DNA of 64,000 nucleotides from Sipunculus nudus (GCA_026874595.1 CM049307.1:75738643-75802642); one strand, 5' to 3'; shown: positions 1-12,639, numbered from the stretch's first letter. A program made the numbers and translations. Notes: generated from the sequence alone by a model not told the origin.

Positions 1-496
1 CTATTACGATGTCACGGTGCGTTGTAGGCCATAGATTGCAAAGCCCACAAACCCTAACCAGCTGAGTCATGCTCTTGTGAGGGTTCGTTCTGTCCAGTGT
101 GCGGCAAAACTGCCATGTTTCAGTAGAATCCCAGTGGTTCACTCCAATGTCCTAATGACATAAGTTATTACATCTTGATTTTTCAAAGCTCCATGAATAT
201 CAAACCTGAAATCCAGTTAGCTTAATGACAATAACATATTATGATGTAACTGTACCAGGTGACCTTCTTACACTCTTAAGTATTCAGTGTGGTTGAATCA
301 CAAAATTGAATAATGTAACTCATTTACACATGAATGTCTGTCTGCCTACAAAATTTGCGTAAAAAAACCAGCTCTTTATAATATAAAGTCACTAAAAGAT
401 CTGATCATTCACTGTAGTCTGTCCATTTTTAATATAGTTCATACTGTAAAAGCTTAAATTTTTCATGCATGAATTACTTAAATTGGGTATGGTAAT
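1..496. other. Left-edge non-coding sequence, probably RARS2 intron
   Basis: No exon with splice sites and RARS2 similarity could be found here. The preceding part of the synthetase (its catalytic core) must lie left of the window, so this stretch is most likely intron. It is AT-rich with no obvious repeat. Confidence 0.45.
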
Positions 497-1960
497 TGTA
501 TCCGCCAAAACAAAGTTTAGCGGATACTATGTTTTTGACCGGGTTCCCCCGCCGCCGCCGCCGCGTTCGTTTCCGGAGAACTCCTGTGAGACTACTGGAC
601 AGATTTTTCCGAAACTTACACAAATTATCGGGTCACATGTGAACTGGTGCCTAACCAAGTGACCTTGACCTCTGACCTTTCGTCTCTGCCCAGCGTCCGT
701 TTGTGCGTCTGTTTCCACACATAAACCCATATATCTCGGGAACCGTTTGACTGATCCGGAAAAAAATTTTACACAAATGTAGCCCTGGGATAGCTTTATA
801 ACATACACAACAAAAGGTGGCGCCACCTGCAACCATGTTTGCACAGTGTCCATCTGTTCATCTGCCTGGGGTTAAAATCACTCATATCTCTGCAGTGGTT
901 TGACTAATTCACCTAAAATTCGGCATGCTTATACATCCTAGATAGCTTTCTCGATTTTATGACAGGTGGCGTCACCTACATTCACGTTAACGCTCCACAC
1001 ATAAACCCATATATCTTGGGAACCGTTTGACCGATCCGGAAAAAAAATTTACACAAATGTAGCCCTGGGATAGCTTTATAACATACACAACAAAAGGTGG
1101 CGCCACCTACAACCATGTTTGCACAGTGTCCATTTGTTCATCTGCCTGGGGTTAAAATCACTCATATCTCTGCAGTGGTTTGACTAATTCACCTAAAAAT
1201 CGGCATGCATATACATCCTAGATAGCTTTCTTGATTTTATGACAGGTGGCGCCACCTACATTCACGTTAACACTCCACACATAAACCCATATATCTCGGG
1301 AACCATTTGACCGATCTGGAAAAAATTTTTACACAAATGTAGCCCTGGGATAGCTTTATAACATACATAACAAAAGGTGGCGCCACCTGCAACCATGTTT
1401 GCACAGTGTCCATTTGTTCATCTGCCTGGGGTTAAAATCACTCATATCTCTGCAGTGGTTTGACCAAATTACCTGAAATTCAGCATGCTTATACATCCCG
1501 CATAGCTTTCTTGATTTTATGACAGGTGGCGCCACCTACATTCACGTTCACGACGAGACATCAATGCTTATATCTCCAGACTCATTCAACCAATCAGGAA
1601 AATTTTTTTTACACAAATGTAGCCCTTGGATAGCTTTATAACATGAACAAAAATGGTGGCGCCACCTGCAGCCATTTTTGCACAGCGTCCGTCTGTTTGT
1701 CTGCTGTGGGATAAAATCACTCATATCTCTGCAGTGGTTTGACTTTGCCACATGAAATTTTGCATGTGTATCTTGGATAGTTTCTCGTTCAAATAACAGG
1801 TGGCGCCACCTACAATCATGTTTATGTGGCAGAGATCCATTCTAATATTTAATACATGTAACTCTATATCCCCTTGCCACTCAATCCATGCCTCACTTCA
1901 CCTGTCCTTCTCTGATTTTGGCGGATACACGTAGTCGCTTGTCGACTACCCGTATTCTAG
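497..1960 (+). mobile_element. Helitron2/Helentron-like non-autonomous element, family A copy 1
   Basis: The element starts TGTATCCGCCAAAA (497-510). The exact inverted copy, TTTTGGCGGATACA, lies at 1916-1929, just inside a perfect hairpin GTAGTCG-cttgt-CGACTAC (1931-1949), and the element ends CTAG (1957-1960). Flanks are T on both sides with no target-site duplication visible. This layout (asymmetric terminal inverted repeats, 3' hairpin, T-T target) is that known for Helitron2/Helentron elements. The body holds a tandem unit of about 282 bp, three good copies and one diverged, each carrying GGTGGCGCCACC or a close variant. The 5' end can also fold on itself (TATCCGC...GCGGATA). No protein is encoded. 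It lies in a RARS2 intron. A second copy is at 47,697-49,450. Confidence 0.72.
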
Positions 1961-2092
1961 TTCCTCTTGGAGAGAATCATCTGTTGTGTTAGAGTAATGG
2001 TGCCACCTATAATTTCAATGAATTTTACACAAGTTTAGGATTGAATTTTTAGATGACTTCTTACTTGGAGTATACATATTTTTGTGATATAG

Positions 2093-5000
2093 GTGGATAA
2101 CGGCCAGCGTTTACACTTTCAACATCTGGTTGGGTCATTAAAGAAGCTAGGATATACCTGGGCAGACAGGTAGGACTGTGTTTGTTTGTGTGTGGATTTA
2201 AGTGTATGTATAAAGGTGTAAACTGACATTTTTATCTCAGCTGATTTTCAGTCATGTACATTAGATGCCCCCAGTCATTTTCCTATGTCCCAATTTTGGG
2301 CAGCTTGTGACAAAGTAAAACTGAAAATCAGCCTAGAAAGTTATAATTTATCATTAAAACAATTGGTAATGAAATCATGTGTGTGTGGGGGGGGGAGGAG
2401 GGGAGGCAAAATTGTAATCATAAGTAAGGCAAAATCTTGCCTGCTACTAAGATTGCTGGATATTGTTTTGTATTTAATGATAAATGTGCCATTTATATGT
2501 AGATGGATTTTTTGCAAAGCTTGAAAAGAATCAGTCAAACCAATTCTTCAGAAGCATCAGTGGCAGTAATGAAATTCAATGATCCAGTGTTCTTTTTACT
2601 GTTCACCCACTGCAGTGGGTTCAGAGATTGGGTATAAATTTGATATGATCAGTTAAAATTATAGCAGTCTTGTCAAAGCTAGCCTAGCCATCCATACCGT
2701 AGATCCCTTTTTTATTGCCGCAGCCATAAAATGAAACTTGAAAATCTGGACTTCATTGTAGGTTTATAGTCCTGCCTGTGATTGATAGTGTTCTTCCTGA
2801 TTTCAGGCCCATTACCGATTTTCACATTAAATTCGGGCTTGTGGAAGGGATGAGTACTCGTAAGGGGCAGGTCATCTTCCTGAAGGATATTCTGGATGAG
2901 GCCAAGCAGAAGATGCTGCAGCAGATGGAGGAGAAAGAGAGTGAGTTCAAACCACACCATGGATAACTTACATAAAACTTAAAACATTTATTAACAATAA
3001 AAAGACAAAAAGAAATGTAAATGGATTAAAATATTATGGCACTGAACCATGAAAATTAAAGACACACACTCAGGACATTGGGCCCGGGGTGGCACCAGGA
3101 TACAAAATAAACATAAAAAACTGAGTGCTACTACCCTGTCTCATACTGGCAGTCCCAAACTGAAATGGAACTCTGCAGACTTACATACCTAGATTAAGAA
3201 TCAGATAAGATAGCATAAAAAGAGTGAGGCAGATACCTCCACAAAAAAATCTTTAAAAAATAATAAAGATATAAGAGCACTAACCCATGAAAATTACAAA
3301 AAAAGATTTGCCAGGTTTCAGCTAATTTAGGAGCAAACTTTCAGATCCAGTCGTTTGAGAAATGTGTTATCACAAAGCAAAACTGATATACGTAAAGTTC
3401 CCCTTCAGACCTTTCAAAAATTTTTAAACCTCCTAGAAATGCCCACAAGGCATATTCCTCTTGAATATTTATATGACCTTGTGACCTCATGATTATATCC
3501 ATAGCAACTAAAGTGACCAAGGACCTGGAGGAGGTAGCAGACCAGCTCGGTGTGAGTGCTCTGGTTGTGCAGGACCTAAAAGAATACAGACAGAAAAACT
3601 ACAAGTTTAGCTGGGAGAGGGCGCTGCAGTTCAAGGGAGACACTGGTGTGTTCCTGCAGTACACCCACTCTCGTCTGTGTAGGTAGGTACAAATGCTAAT
3701 ATAAATCTTTTACAGTCATTTACAAACCCCAAGCTTTGTTTGTATCAGAGATGCCAAAACTTCTACTCTTATTAATTTTACAAGCCCCTAGTCTAGTGAA
3801 CTCCTCTCGCAGTGTTTATACACTGCAGTTGTTCCAGATCTCCTTCGTTTTAACCGCTGCTTGGTTTAGCATGTTTTTATTTGGGTTTCAACACTAGGGT
3901 TGGCACAGGGCCAAAAATGAGACCAATGAGAGTGGGGTGTCACAAGTTTAAACTTTGATACACAATGTGCATGGTACCATGTTCTCATTGGTCTGATTAC
4001 AATTCTTTGCTCTGTGCAAGCCCTGGTGGTGGAACCCGGATAAACTTGCTATGCAAACAGCAGTTAAAACAAAGGAGACTTATGTTGACTGCAGAATATA
4101 CTGTGGTTTGCTTCATATTTGCGAGGGTTAAATTTTCACGATACCATCATACAATAACTTACACAGAGTTTATCCATTATTACATGAATTAATTATATCA
4201 ATTAATATTTCTGCAAAATTTTAAAACAAATTGGACAGGAACCAGCTTTGATAGGATGTCCCATTGATAGAGTCTACAGTATGCACAGGGGTAGATGAAA
4301 TACCCTCTGCTGTGTCCTACCCCCATGATACCCATGCCTGTTATAGCAATCTTTTTGATCAGTTATAATATTACTTCAAATTTGCTCTCTTTAAACATAG
4401 GTACCATACATAGAACAATTGTATCTACCTTCCACCAAATATCCTGATTTGGTGTATCAAGGGTGCAGATAAGTATCAAGTCTTAAATAATTTCCTTTTG
4501 TATTGATCGATAATTTGATAGCTTTGCCAACCTTTAATTCAAAAGTCATTTTTTCTAGCCTAGAAGAAACATGTGGTGTGAGTCTAGCTCTGGATTGTGA
4601 CACGTCTTGTTTGAAGGAAGAAGCTGCTCAGAGACTCATCCTTCAGCTCACACAGTAAGTATTTGCTGTGTACAAACCATCAGTGACCTCATGTGGTTTT
4701 CATAACTGTTAAGTGCAGATATATTGTGCTTACAGTCATTATTCCCAGAGAGTGACCTACATGAGTACAGGTTTAATTCATAATTACCTTGTTTGATTTA
4801 ATGAGTGATAACATTTGAACCACTGAGTAATATTCCATGAAATTTTAAATTTGAAATTTTTATACCAATATTTCGGATAAGTTTGAAAACTGGTGACCTG
4901 AATCCTAATCTTCATGGTCCAATAAGCTAAAATAAAAAATAAAATTGTGAACCCCATGACTTTTGAAGCATTGCATATTTTTTCTTCAAATTTGATACAC

Positions 5001-7847
5001 AGGTTTTTTCAACAGTTTTCAGATGAGTTTGAAAAGTAGTGACATTGATCTTCAATTTCAAGGTCAAATTATCAGATAACTATAACTTTTGAACCACTCA
5101 ATCTATTTTCATGAAATTTGATACGCAAATTGTTTCTACGGAAGAGTTATAAACCGTTGACCTTGTCCTTTGTATTCAAGGTCAAATCAGCCAAAATATA
5201 AATTTTTTTAACTGCTCAATATATTTTCATGAAATTTGACTTCCATGTTGTTTCTACCAAGTTATTCGACCTGTTTGAAAATTAGTGACTATGACCTTCA
5301 TCATGGTTAAATCTTCGGGATTCTATGATTTTTGTGAACCACACAACTTTTGAAGTATTCCAAATTTTTACTCAAATTTGGGGATGGGGGTGGGCCTATA
5401 GAGAGAGGAGACACTGCAAAAACAAACTCATTTTATTTTGTTTTATTTTAGCCTTTTTTTCAGCTGTCCTAAAAGAAACTTTTTGAATCAACTGCAAAAG
5501 ATCACAGGCAGTTTCTATCACATGGCAGCCATTAAAATATAACCTCAGATTTGTGAATTAATAATTTCTTGTTTGTTTGAATACCAGTGGATGGTTTGCT
5601 GACATGTTTTTGTTTGCAGGTGGGATGAAGCTCTCCATGACAGCATCACTGACCTAGAACCGTGCCATGTAGTACAGTACCTGCTCAAACTGGGGTAAGC
5701 TCTACCAGTAGATATTTCACTACCTTGCTGAAATGCTTTCATAGAATTTAACAATTCTGTTTTAGGCAGTGATTTGTGAAAGGATATATCTTCTTAAAAG
5801 AGACTTAAAAAATTCTTATTTAATCTGCCATGGTGATATTCAAGCAGAATTTAGTACAGGTGCCCTGTAGACTAGCTTAGCTAATTAGTGGAATATATAT
5901 ATGAAAATCTAATAGCTTTCACCAAGAGGGTATCTGTTCATACCTGTTTGTAAGTTTGTGTGTGTGTGTGTTTGTGTGTGTGTGGTTATTGACTTATTGT
6001 CCACAATGTAACCACCACAATCAGGAATAGAATCATCAAGGAATATTCACACCTCACAATAGCCCCCCCCCCCCCCCCACTTGTGGAGCGTGTTGCCAAA
6101 ATGGTAGGGCGCTGGACTTGTGATCGCAAGGTTGTGGGTTTGCATCCCATTCTGACCGCAGCATGCGCTAAGACTCCTAGCCAAGGTCTTTACCACAAGG
6201 GTATGCTCTCTTGGCCCAGGAATGAATGAGTTCTGTTCTTTGGAGGAAGGCAAATGTAGAACAAATAACCTTCTAGCACCTGATATGGCTGCTTGGGTTG
6301 TATGCCCCCCAGGGAGCTGAGAAAAGCTACAAGAATGAACAGGCCCAAATGACCAGGAAGGCAAAGTGTAAAGTCAGATGATACTGACATTGTTGGTGAT
6401 ATCAGACTATAAACCCCCACCTTTACCTTTACCTTTTGGTGGAGCCTTGCATTCCATAGAATGCAGATTTCTAGATTTCACTTGTTATTGGTCTATCTGT
6501 GTCTGTCATGTCAGGAGCCATGATATCATATACTAATAGATAATACAATTGTAATAGTAATAAAGACTCAAGGTAAAAATGGAAAGTCAGATTGATCATT
6601 GCCTTCATGGACCACCAGTATAAACTGCTTCAGGGCACTAGTGAGGGTTTCTTTTTCATGAATATAAATGAACCACCAATGTCTGATCTAACAGGAGCCA
6701 CTTGGGTTTCTTGCATGACCGACCCCCCTTCATTGCTGTGAAGACTGATTCAAATCATGCTGCTCCGTCTGTATCAGTTACTGAATATACGCAATAAAGA
6801 GATCAAATGCAAATTGTCAGTCAGAACCAGATGGGTTAGGTCTATGTATATGCAAGAGCTTAGTTCATGGAATTCTGTGGTCAGTTCAACAGGAAAATGT
6901 TTGTATATAATACTGGTTGCCGAGGGCCTTCTGACAGAATGTTTCTTACCTTTACTTTTTTATTACTATACAGTTGTATTCTCTGATTTCACAGATTTAT
7001 TATCTGATTTCACAGGCCTGTGGTAATGTCTACCTGTCCATCTGTATGTAGAACTGTATATATGCTCACTGTGTGTCTCTTTATTCTTGTTGCTTAATAT
7101 ACATGTCATTTAACTCTGTATCTCTGTCACACAGATATGAGAATATATCTTCTCCTCATACCTTCAAATTTGTTCTCTTTTTTGTTTTCAGGAGATTAAC
7201 GAACACAGCTCTGGTACAGCTTCAGGTGAAAAATACAGAACCACAAAAAGCTCAGGTAGGGGTTACATTTAGCTCAGGTAGGGGTTACATTTAGCTCAGG
7301 TAGGGGTTACATTTAGCTCAGGTAGGGGTTACATTTAGCTCAGGTAGGGGTTACATTTAGCTCAGGTAGGGGTTACGTTTAGCTCAGGTAGGGGTTACAT
7401 TTAGCTCAGGTAGGGGTTAGATTAAAGTGGATAAAAAATATGAATACATGTCCCATCAGAAATTTATCTAAAAATACATTTCCCATTTTCAGAAAATTAT
7501 CTAAAAATTAAATGTAAAGTACATTAGCTTTTTTTTCTTGTCAAAACCAGGATCACAGGATTGCCAATTACTGAAGGTAGAAGGGATCAAGTGTGTCAAC
7601 TTAATTTAACCTGTTAAATATTGATAATATATGAGATAACCAAATATCCTATATTTTTGCATGGCACACAAGTGAACAACCATATATCTTCAGTAGTTTA
7701 CCATGACATGGTAGTTGTTTTATTTTCTGATTATACCTGTGTATTTATGTTCTCCTGCAGGCACGTCTTCTGTTGTTTCACTGCACACGGGTTGTCATGG
7801 CAACAGGACTCAAGATGATTGGTCTGAAGCCACTGAAGAAGATGTAG
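2093..7847 (+). CDS. RARS2: Arginyl-tRNA synthetase, mitochondrial, C-terminal part (seven exons)
   Basis: Class I synthetase charging mitochondrial tRNA(Arg) with arginine. Coding exons: 2093-2169, 2807-2940, 3505-3682, 4559-4654, 5620-5694, 7192-7255 and 7761-7847 (TAG stop). All introns are GT-AG and the seven lengths sum to 711 nt in one unbroken frame, giving 236 residues. Residues 40-46 (GMSTRKG) occupy the place of the KMSKS-like catalytic loop. [13 protein letters not shown] in exon 3 and the SLEE that follows match the conserved entry to the DALR anticodon-binding domain, which fills the rest and ends LGLKPLKKM-like, close to the vertebrate ending. The catalytic HIGH half lies upstream of the window; human RARS2 is about 578 residues, so roughly 40% is visible. 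Introns carry a family A element, a SINE and a minisatellite over one splice donor. The identification rests on recalled family sequence, not a search. Confidence 0.93.
4790..5420 (+). repeat. Diverged tandem/interspersed repeat, family F, in RARS2 intron
   Basis: A loosely repeated segment of about 110-130 bp built around 'ttttgaaccactcaat', 'ttcatgaaatttgat' and 'gaccttcaa..caaggtcaa' recurs four to five times. It ends in a G-rich stretch (ggggatgggggtgggcc, about 5381). Related sequence occurs in the opposite orientation near 25,560-25,750 and 53,290-53,540, so this is a dispersed family. No coding potential was seen. Confidence 0.6.
6060..6440 (+). mobile_element. tRNA-derived SINE
   Basis: After a run of C (about 6063-6079), the sequence tggtagggcgctggacttg resembles a tRNA A box region. 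About 35 bp later ggtttgcatccc resembles a B box (GGTTCGANNCC). A unique body follows and the element ends in a simple tail of ACCTTT repeats at about 6417-6436. This head-body-tail order is that of a tRNA-derived SINE. It lies in the fifth RARS2 intron in sense orientation. The exact 5' boundary is uncertain because of the C run. Confidence 0.65.
7250..7425 (+). repeat. 22-bp minisatellite made of RARS2 splice donors
   Basis: Eight consecutive 22-bp units, each containing CTCAGGTAGGGGTTACATTT. The first unit spans the last coding bases and 5' splice site of the RARS2 exon at 7192-7255 (GCTCAG|GTAGGG). The repeat therefore gives eight copies of the same donor at 22-bp steps (GT at 7256, 7278, 7300 and so on). 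Use of any donor but the first would add 22n bases, shift the frame and meet a stop in the second unit. Confidence 0.9.
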
Positions 7848-8539
7848 ACTGTGATGCTGACAGATGGACAGTAACAGTACAAGATTCTGTGGCCAGATTT
7901 ATCTTGGAATAAGGAGTATGTTTTTAGGCGTTCTTTTTGCTCAGCTGTCAGCTGTTGCAATGTTGGCTTTGAATACACAAATCACAAGGCATTTATAATG
8001 TGCTGATAGGGCCTACTCTGAGTTGTGATCCTAGTCATGTGGAAAACTGCACTGCAATGGCTCATCCATCTTGCTGCATTTATATCATTGTACAAAGTAA
8101 TATTGACATGAGGGATTTATTAACAACAAAGAAAACCTCTTTGTTAATCCTGTCTTGTTTTTATGATAAAATTACACCAATGACAGTTGAGAATCTTTGG
8201 TGAAAGATTTCTAAGAAAAGCACTTTATTTGTCACTTTTTGCACCTTGACAGTAACATCTTATCATGAACTTTTGAATTTGAGCAATATTAAACCTGAAT
8301 GTTTTAGACGATCCTTAACATTATTGGAAAGTGTAAAAAAAATTTGATCTTTTGAAAGTGTAATGACCATTTTTCTTCATTCTTTTGTACAAACAATTTT
8401 GGATGATTGTCTATAAAAATATACTGTACCTTTTATTAATTACATGATTAAAGAAGGTTACAGAATTATCTGTATACATGTATATCAGTTTGAGACATTG
8501 CTGTTTAATATGAAGATTACTTTTGCAATAAAATTTAAA
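7848..8539 (+). other. RARS2: RARS2 3' untranslated region
   Basis: This region follows the TAG stop and is AT-rich. A canonical AATAAA lies at 8527-8532 in 'ttttgcaataaaattt'. The region ends directly against the terminus of a family B element, eight bases after the signal. No long open frame of its own. Confidence 0.7.
8527..8532 (+). terminator. RARS2: Poly(A) signal AATAAA for RARS2
   Basis: A canonical hexamer about 680 bp after the RARS2 stop codon. It is the best candidate for 3' end formation. The cleavage site itself would fall at or inside the CTAG end of the family B element that begins at 8540. Confidence 0.65.
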
Positions 8540-9368
8540 CTAGATGTGTCGGTACGACACGAAAGCCCCCATCTGGGGCAAATTAGAAACATTTGTTAAA
8601 TTTTGTAAAATATGTTTAAGTTCAGGAGGTGTTGTATGGTCAAAAGTAGGTCAAGAAGGGCAAAATGCAAACTCGATCTGTAACGGTTCATTATCAAGGA
8701 ACACACCAAAAATCAGGCCAGTATGCAGGCATTGTGAAAAAAAGTCCATACATGTGCATTTTTCATAAAAATTTCTGTCTTTCATGAAATTTTCTATGTT
8801 CAGGATCTGTCATATGGTCAAAAATAGTTTAACTGGGACGAAACGGGAACTCGACCTGTAAGTGGTCATTATGCGCCCACAGACCAAACATTGGGCCAGT
8901 ATCTGTAAGCATTGCATTGCAAAACTAGAATATTAGAAAAAGCTGGTAATCAGTTATAAATTTAAATTGGAGAGGTATGTACCATGTTTTATAACAATCC
9001 ACCAAATGCTTCCTGAGAAATATCCCCCTAAGTTTTTTTTCTATACTAAGCTCTGCGACCTTGAAAAGTAGGTCAAGATCACCCAACTTTGAACCTGACC
9101 AAGATTTTGTAAATATGATGCAAAAGCACTGAAGTAATGAAGTTCCTTAGTTGAACACCTTTGGAGATATCCTGCACAAAGGCCAAAATTGAAAAATTTG
9201 ATAAAATTTCATTAAAAAATCAGAAATTGCAGGTGACGCCACCAAAATTGTGTAGCACGTACAGACCATCAGTCCAAATGATCATAGTAAGTTTTGTGAA
9301 AATCCACAAAATGGTTCCTGAGATATAAGCTTCTGAGTGTTTTTCTATAATCAGCTCTAAAATGTAGA

Positions 9369-10914
9369 ACAAGGGACCTATGGGTCACTGTGCTCAGCTG
9401 ACGTTAACCTTGAAGGTGAAAATCTAAAATAATATCTAATGGAGATAAAGTGTAAGAGGAAGAGGTAATAAAAGCCATGGTTGGTTTATATAATTGGTTT
9501 GTATTGATGTGCAAGAAATTGTTGCAAAAAATATTTTGTGACCTGACCATGTGTTTCCTAATGTTGAAACTAAAGCATGTGAGCAGTTTGTGAACATATG
9601 ATCTGTACTATTACCATGATCATTAGTTGGTTTTTCGATTAACTGTTGACATTTCAGTAGTTTACACATTTGTTCAATTGAATCTGTTTTTTTGTATAAT
9701 ATATATTATTGAATATATATGTATTTTATTTATGAAATGTATACAGTTGAAATATAGCTAATTAACAACATAAAACAGGGCAAACAAAGCCTGATCTCAA
9801 ATTCTGCTGAGGCAGGAAAATAATGAAGAAATGTTTGTATTAAATCCTGATTTTTTTATCACATCAATTATTTTCTAATTTAAGTTTATATTTCTATACA
9901 TTTCCAATTTAACATATATATCTGAATATAAAAGTTGATTCATAATTCTCAATTGCATCATCATGAATCTCAATCTTGTCAGATAACACCACATCATGCA
10001 TACAAATGTTTATTTATTTTTTACCACAAAAATATATCTTTTAAATCTGCAAAACAATAAATATCTAAAAATAATACTTGATTAAGATTTCACAATTTTT
10101 AATTGTGTCTTTATTTATCCATAATGTGCTTCATTTTTTATAATAATTTAAGCATACTGATGGGTTCCTTTATATTTGTTAAAATCATTTAAAAGAAAAT
10201 TGATTTCTTTAAAAATGCTACATTACACAACATTGCATCTTCTGGATTACACCTTGAATTATTTTTTCAAGGAAAATTTTTGCATATTGGAGTGGAAACA
10301 GCTTTACAATTAAGGAGATACAGTGAAAACAATAACAATTACTGCATAACACTTGGTGGGTTGGGTTTGGGGGGGGGGGGGGGGTGATTGGGGTGGTGAT
10401 ATGAGAATAACTGTACACCTGTCACAGCAGGGGATCTCCCCCAGTGACTGTAACAAATCAGAAACCCTGGCATAGCTGACTTCCAGTGACCTGGAGTGGG
10501 ACCCTGCATCTGTAATCAAAGCAAGTGACTACAGAAAAAAAATCAATAACTAGCTTAATTTTCAAGCTTTTATTTCCAAATTTCAGATTTAGACAAACTA
10601 AATATTTATGTTTACATGCTGTGAAAATTAAATCAATGGTGCTTACAGGAAAAAAACGTGCCATGGTCAAAGTTGGGCAAAATTTAAGGTACTGATTTTT
10701 TTTATGCTAATAACTTAAAAAATTTACAAAATTCAGATCTAATTTTGGGTAAACAATTTAATCTTGGGGACATCTAACATTATGCTGAATTTTGGATTCC
10801 TAGGTCTTACGGTTTCAAAACGTGCCACATCTACGGACGGACGGCACGACGGACGGACGACGGACAATGGACCACGACTATAGCTCAGATGACTTATAGT
10901 CAGCTGAGCTAAAA
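9369..10914 (-). mobile_element. Helitron-like element, family D copy 1, nested in family B
   Basis: The right end carries a long near-perfect hairpin, AGCTCAG-A-TGACT-tat-AGTCA-G-CTGAGCT (10,882-10,910), then AAAA. Read on the minus strand this is a 5' end beginning TTTTAGCTCAGCTGAC. The left end has the inverse GCTCAGCTGAC (about 9392-9402) next to a hairpin-forming GGGACCTATGGGTC and ends ACAAGGG. The middle (10,640-10,760) is shared with the family D copy at 13,402-14,570, including 'aaaaaacgtgccat' and 'cagatctaattttgggtaaacaat'. That shared core and shared end define the family. A G run and several short open frames are present, but nothing recognisable is encoded. Confidence 0.6.
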
Positions 10915-11149
10915 TGGGTCAAGGTCACCCATCTTCGAACTTGACCGAGATTTTATCGATATACATCTTCACTGATGAAATAAAATTCCAACGGTGAATC
11001 CTTTTAGAGATATCCCGCTCACAAGGTAAAAGTTAACAGACGCGGAACGGACGGACGGACACCCGACAGACAGATGGACGGATAGACGGACAGCTTGGGT
11101 GACGACAATAGCCCATCAGCCTATGAGCCGAGGGCTAAAAACGGCTGTA

Positions 11150-12240
11150 CATGTACATTTGTCATGAAAGTTTATATTTTTCATGAAATTTTCTATGTTT
11201 AGGAGCCGTAAAACAATCAAAAGTAGGTCAACCGGGACGAAACACGAACTCGATCTGTAACTGATCATTATCTGCATACACACCAAAAATCAGGCCAATA
11301 TCTGCAGGCATTGCGAAAAAAAGTCCGTACATGTGTATTTGTCATGAAAATTTCTATTTTTCATGAAATTTTCTAAGTTAAGGAGCCTTAATGGTCAAAA
11401 GTAGGTCAACGGGGAGGAAACACAAACTCGATCTGTAACTGGTCAATATCTGCATACACACCCAAAATCAGGCCAATATCTGCAGGCATTGCGAAAAAAA
11501 GTCTGTACATGTGTATTTGTCATGAAAATTTCTATTTTTCATGAAATTTTCTAAGTTAAGGAGCCGTAAAACGGTCAAAAGTAGGTCAACCGGGAGGAAA
11601 CGCTAACTCGATCTGTAACTGGTCAATATCTGCATACACACCCAAAATCAGGCCAATATCTGCAAGCATTGCGAAAAAAAGTCCGTACATGTGTATTTGT
11701 CATGAAAATTTCTATTTTTCATGAAATTTTATAAGTTAAGGAGCCGTAAAACGGTCAAAAGTAGGTCAACCGGGAGGAAACGCGAACTCGATCTGTAACT
11801 GGTCAATATCTGCTTACACACCCAAAATCAGGCCAATATCTGCAAGCATTGCGAAAAAAAGTCCGTACATGTGTATTTGTCATGAAAATTTCTATTTTTC
11901 ATGAAATTTTATAAGTTAAGGAGCCGTAAAACGGTCAAAAGTAGGTCAACTGGGAGGAAACGCGAACTCGATCTGTAACTGGTCAATATCTGCATACACA
12001 CCCAAAATCAGGCCAATATCTGCAAGCATTGCGAAAAAAAGTCCATACATGTGTATTTGTCATGAAAATTTCTATTTTTCATGAACTTTTCTAAGTTAAG
12101 GAGCCGTAAAACGGTCAAAAGTAGGTCAACTGGGAGGAAATGCGAACTCAATCTGTAACTGGTCATTATCTGCCCACACACCAAAAATCAGGCCAATATC
12201 TGCAGGCATTGCGAAAAAAAGTCCGTACAACTGTTTTATT
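11150..12240 (-). repeat. Tandem array of about 180-bp units inside family B element
   Basis: About six units with a period of 178-180 bp. The landmark 'gtccgtacatgtgtatttgt' or a variant falls near 11,323, 11,501, 11,681, 11,861, 12,041 and 12,221. Units are mostly over 90% identical by eye, so the array expanded recently. Older diverged copies lie at about 8570-8930. No open reading frame crosses units. Confidence 0.88.
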
Positions 12241-12639
12241 TCGGAAGGACAGAAGGACGGACATGGGTAAAACTATATGCCTGGGCCACTTTGTGGCGGG
12301 GGCATAAAAATCTGGTTGTACATGTACCTTATTTTATTGCTCTGTACCGGGTATTTGAATATACAGAATGTTCCAAATCTGTAAAAACTGGTGTGATATC
12401 TTTATAATTATAATGCAAATGGTGAAACAGAAGAAAGAAGCCGTTTATTAGCCTCAGACTGAGAGTTATGTCAATTACACTTGTGAATTGGGTGGTGTCA
12501 TAGTTAGGGCTCTGGACTTGACAGCAAGTTTGTGTCCCCTCCAGACTGTTTTTCCTGTAATGTTTGTTGATACTAGGGGGCACCCTCTTCACCCAGAAAT
12601 AACCAAGTACTGGTCCAGGGCAGCAGGAATATATTGAAC

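Larger units (their letters stand above)
8540..12306 (-). mobile_element. Helitron2/Helentron-like element, family B, with a nested family D element
   Basis: Read on the minus strand, the 5' end starts TATGCCCCCGCC near 12,306 with a small hairpin (GCCAC-aaa-GTGGC). The 3' end at 8540 has GGGGGC (inverse of the start), a perfect hairpin GTGTCG-tac-CGACAC (8546-8560) and a CTAG terminus followed by T. The inverted ends are short (about 6-7 bp), weaker than in families A and C. Position 9369-10,914 is a family D insertion: the sequence before it (caagatcaccc, about 9078) resumes in related form after it (caaggtcaccc, about 10,920). The right part is a 180-bp tandem array. No protein is encoded. 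Confidence 0.62.

Noticed and set aside
527-853. Open frame of 108 codons, repeated almost identically at 47,727-48,059
   Set aside because: It lies antisense in family A elements and follows the repeat boundaries; no protein family resemblance.
6047-6420. Two minus-strand open frames of 76-105 codons
   Set aside because: They are antisense to a tRNA-derived SINE inside a RARS2 intron.
10800-11105. Short regularly spaced GACGGACG repeats, checked as a CRISPR-like pattern
   Set aside because: These are simple GACGGAC runs typical of the 5' part of the Helitron-like families; no repeat-spacer structure, and this is an animal genome.
12490-12560. tRNA-like sequence 'agttagggctctggacttgacagcaag'
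   Set aside because: The resemblance to a SINE head is too weak and no body or tail follows; not listed as an element.
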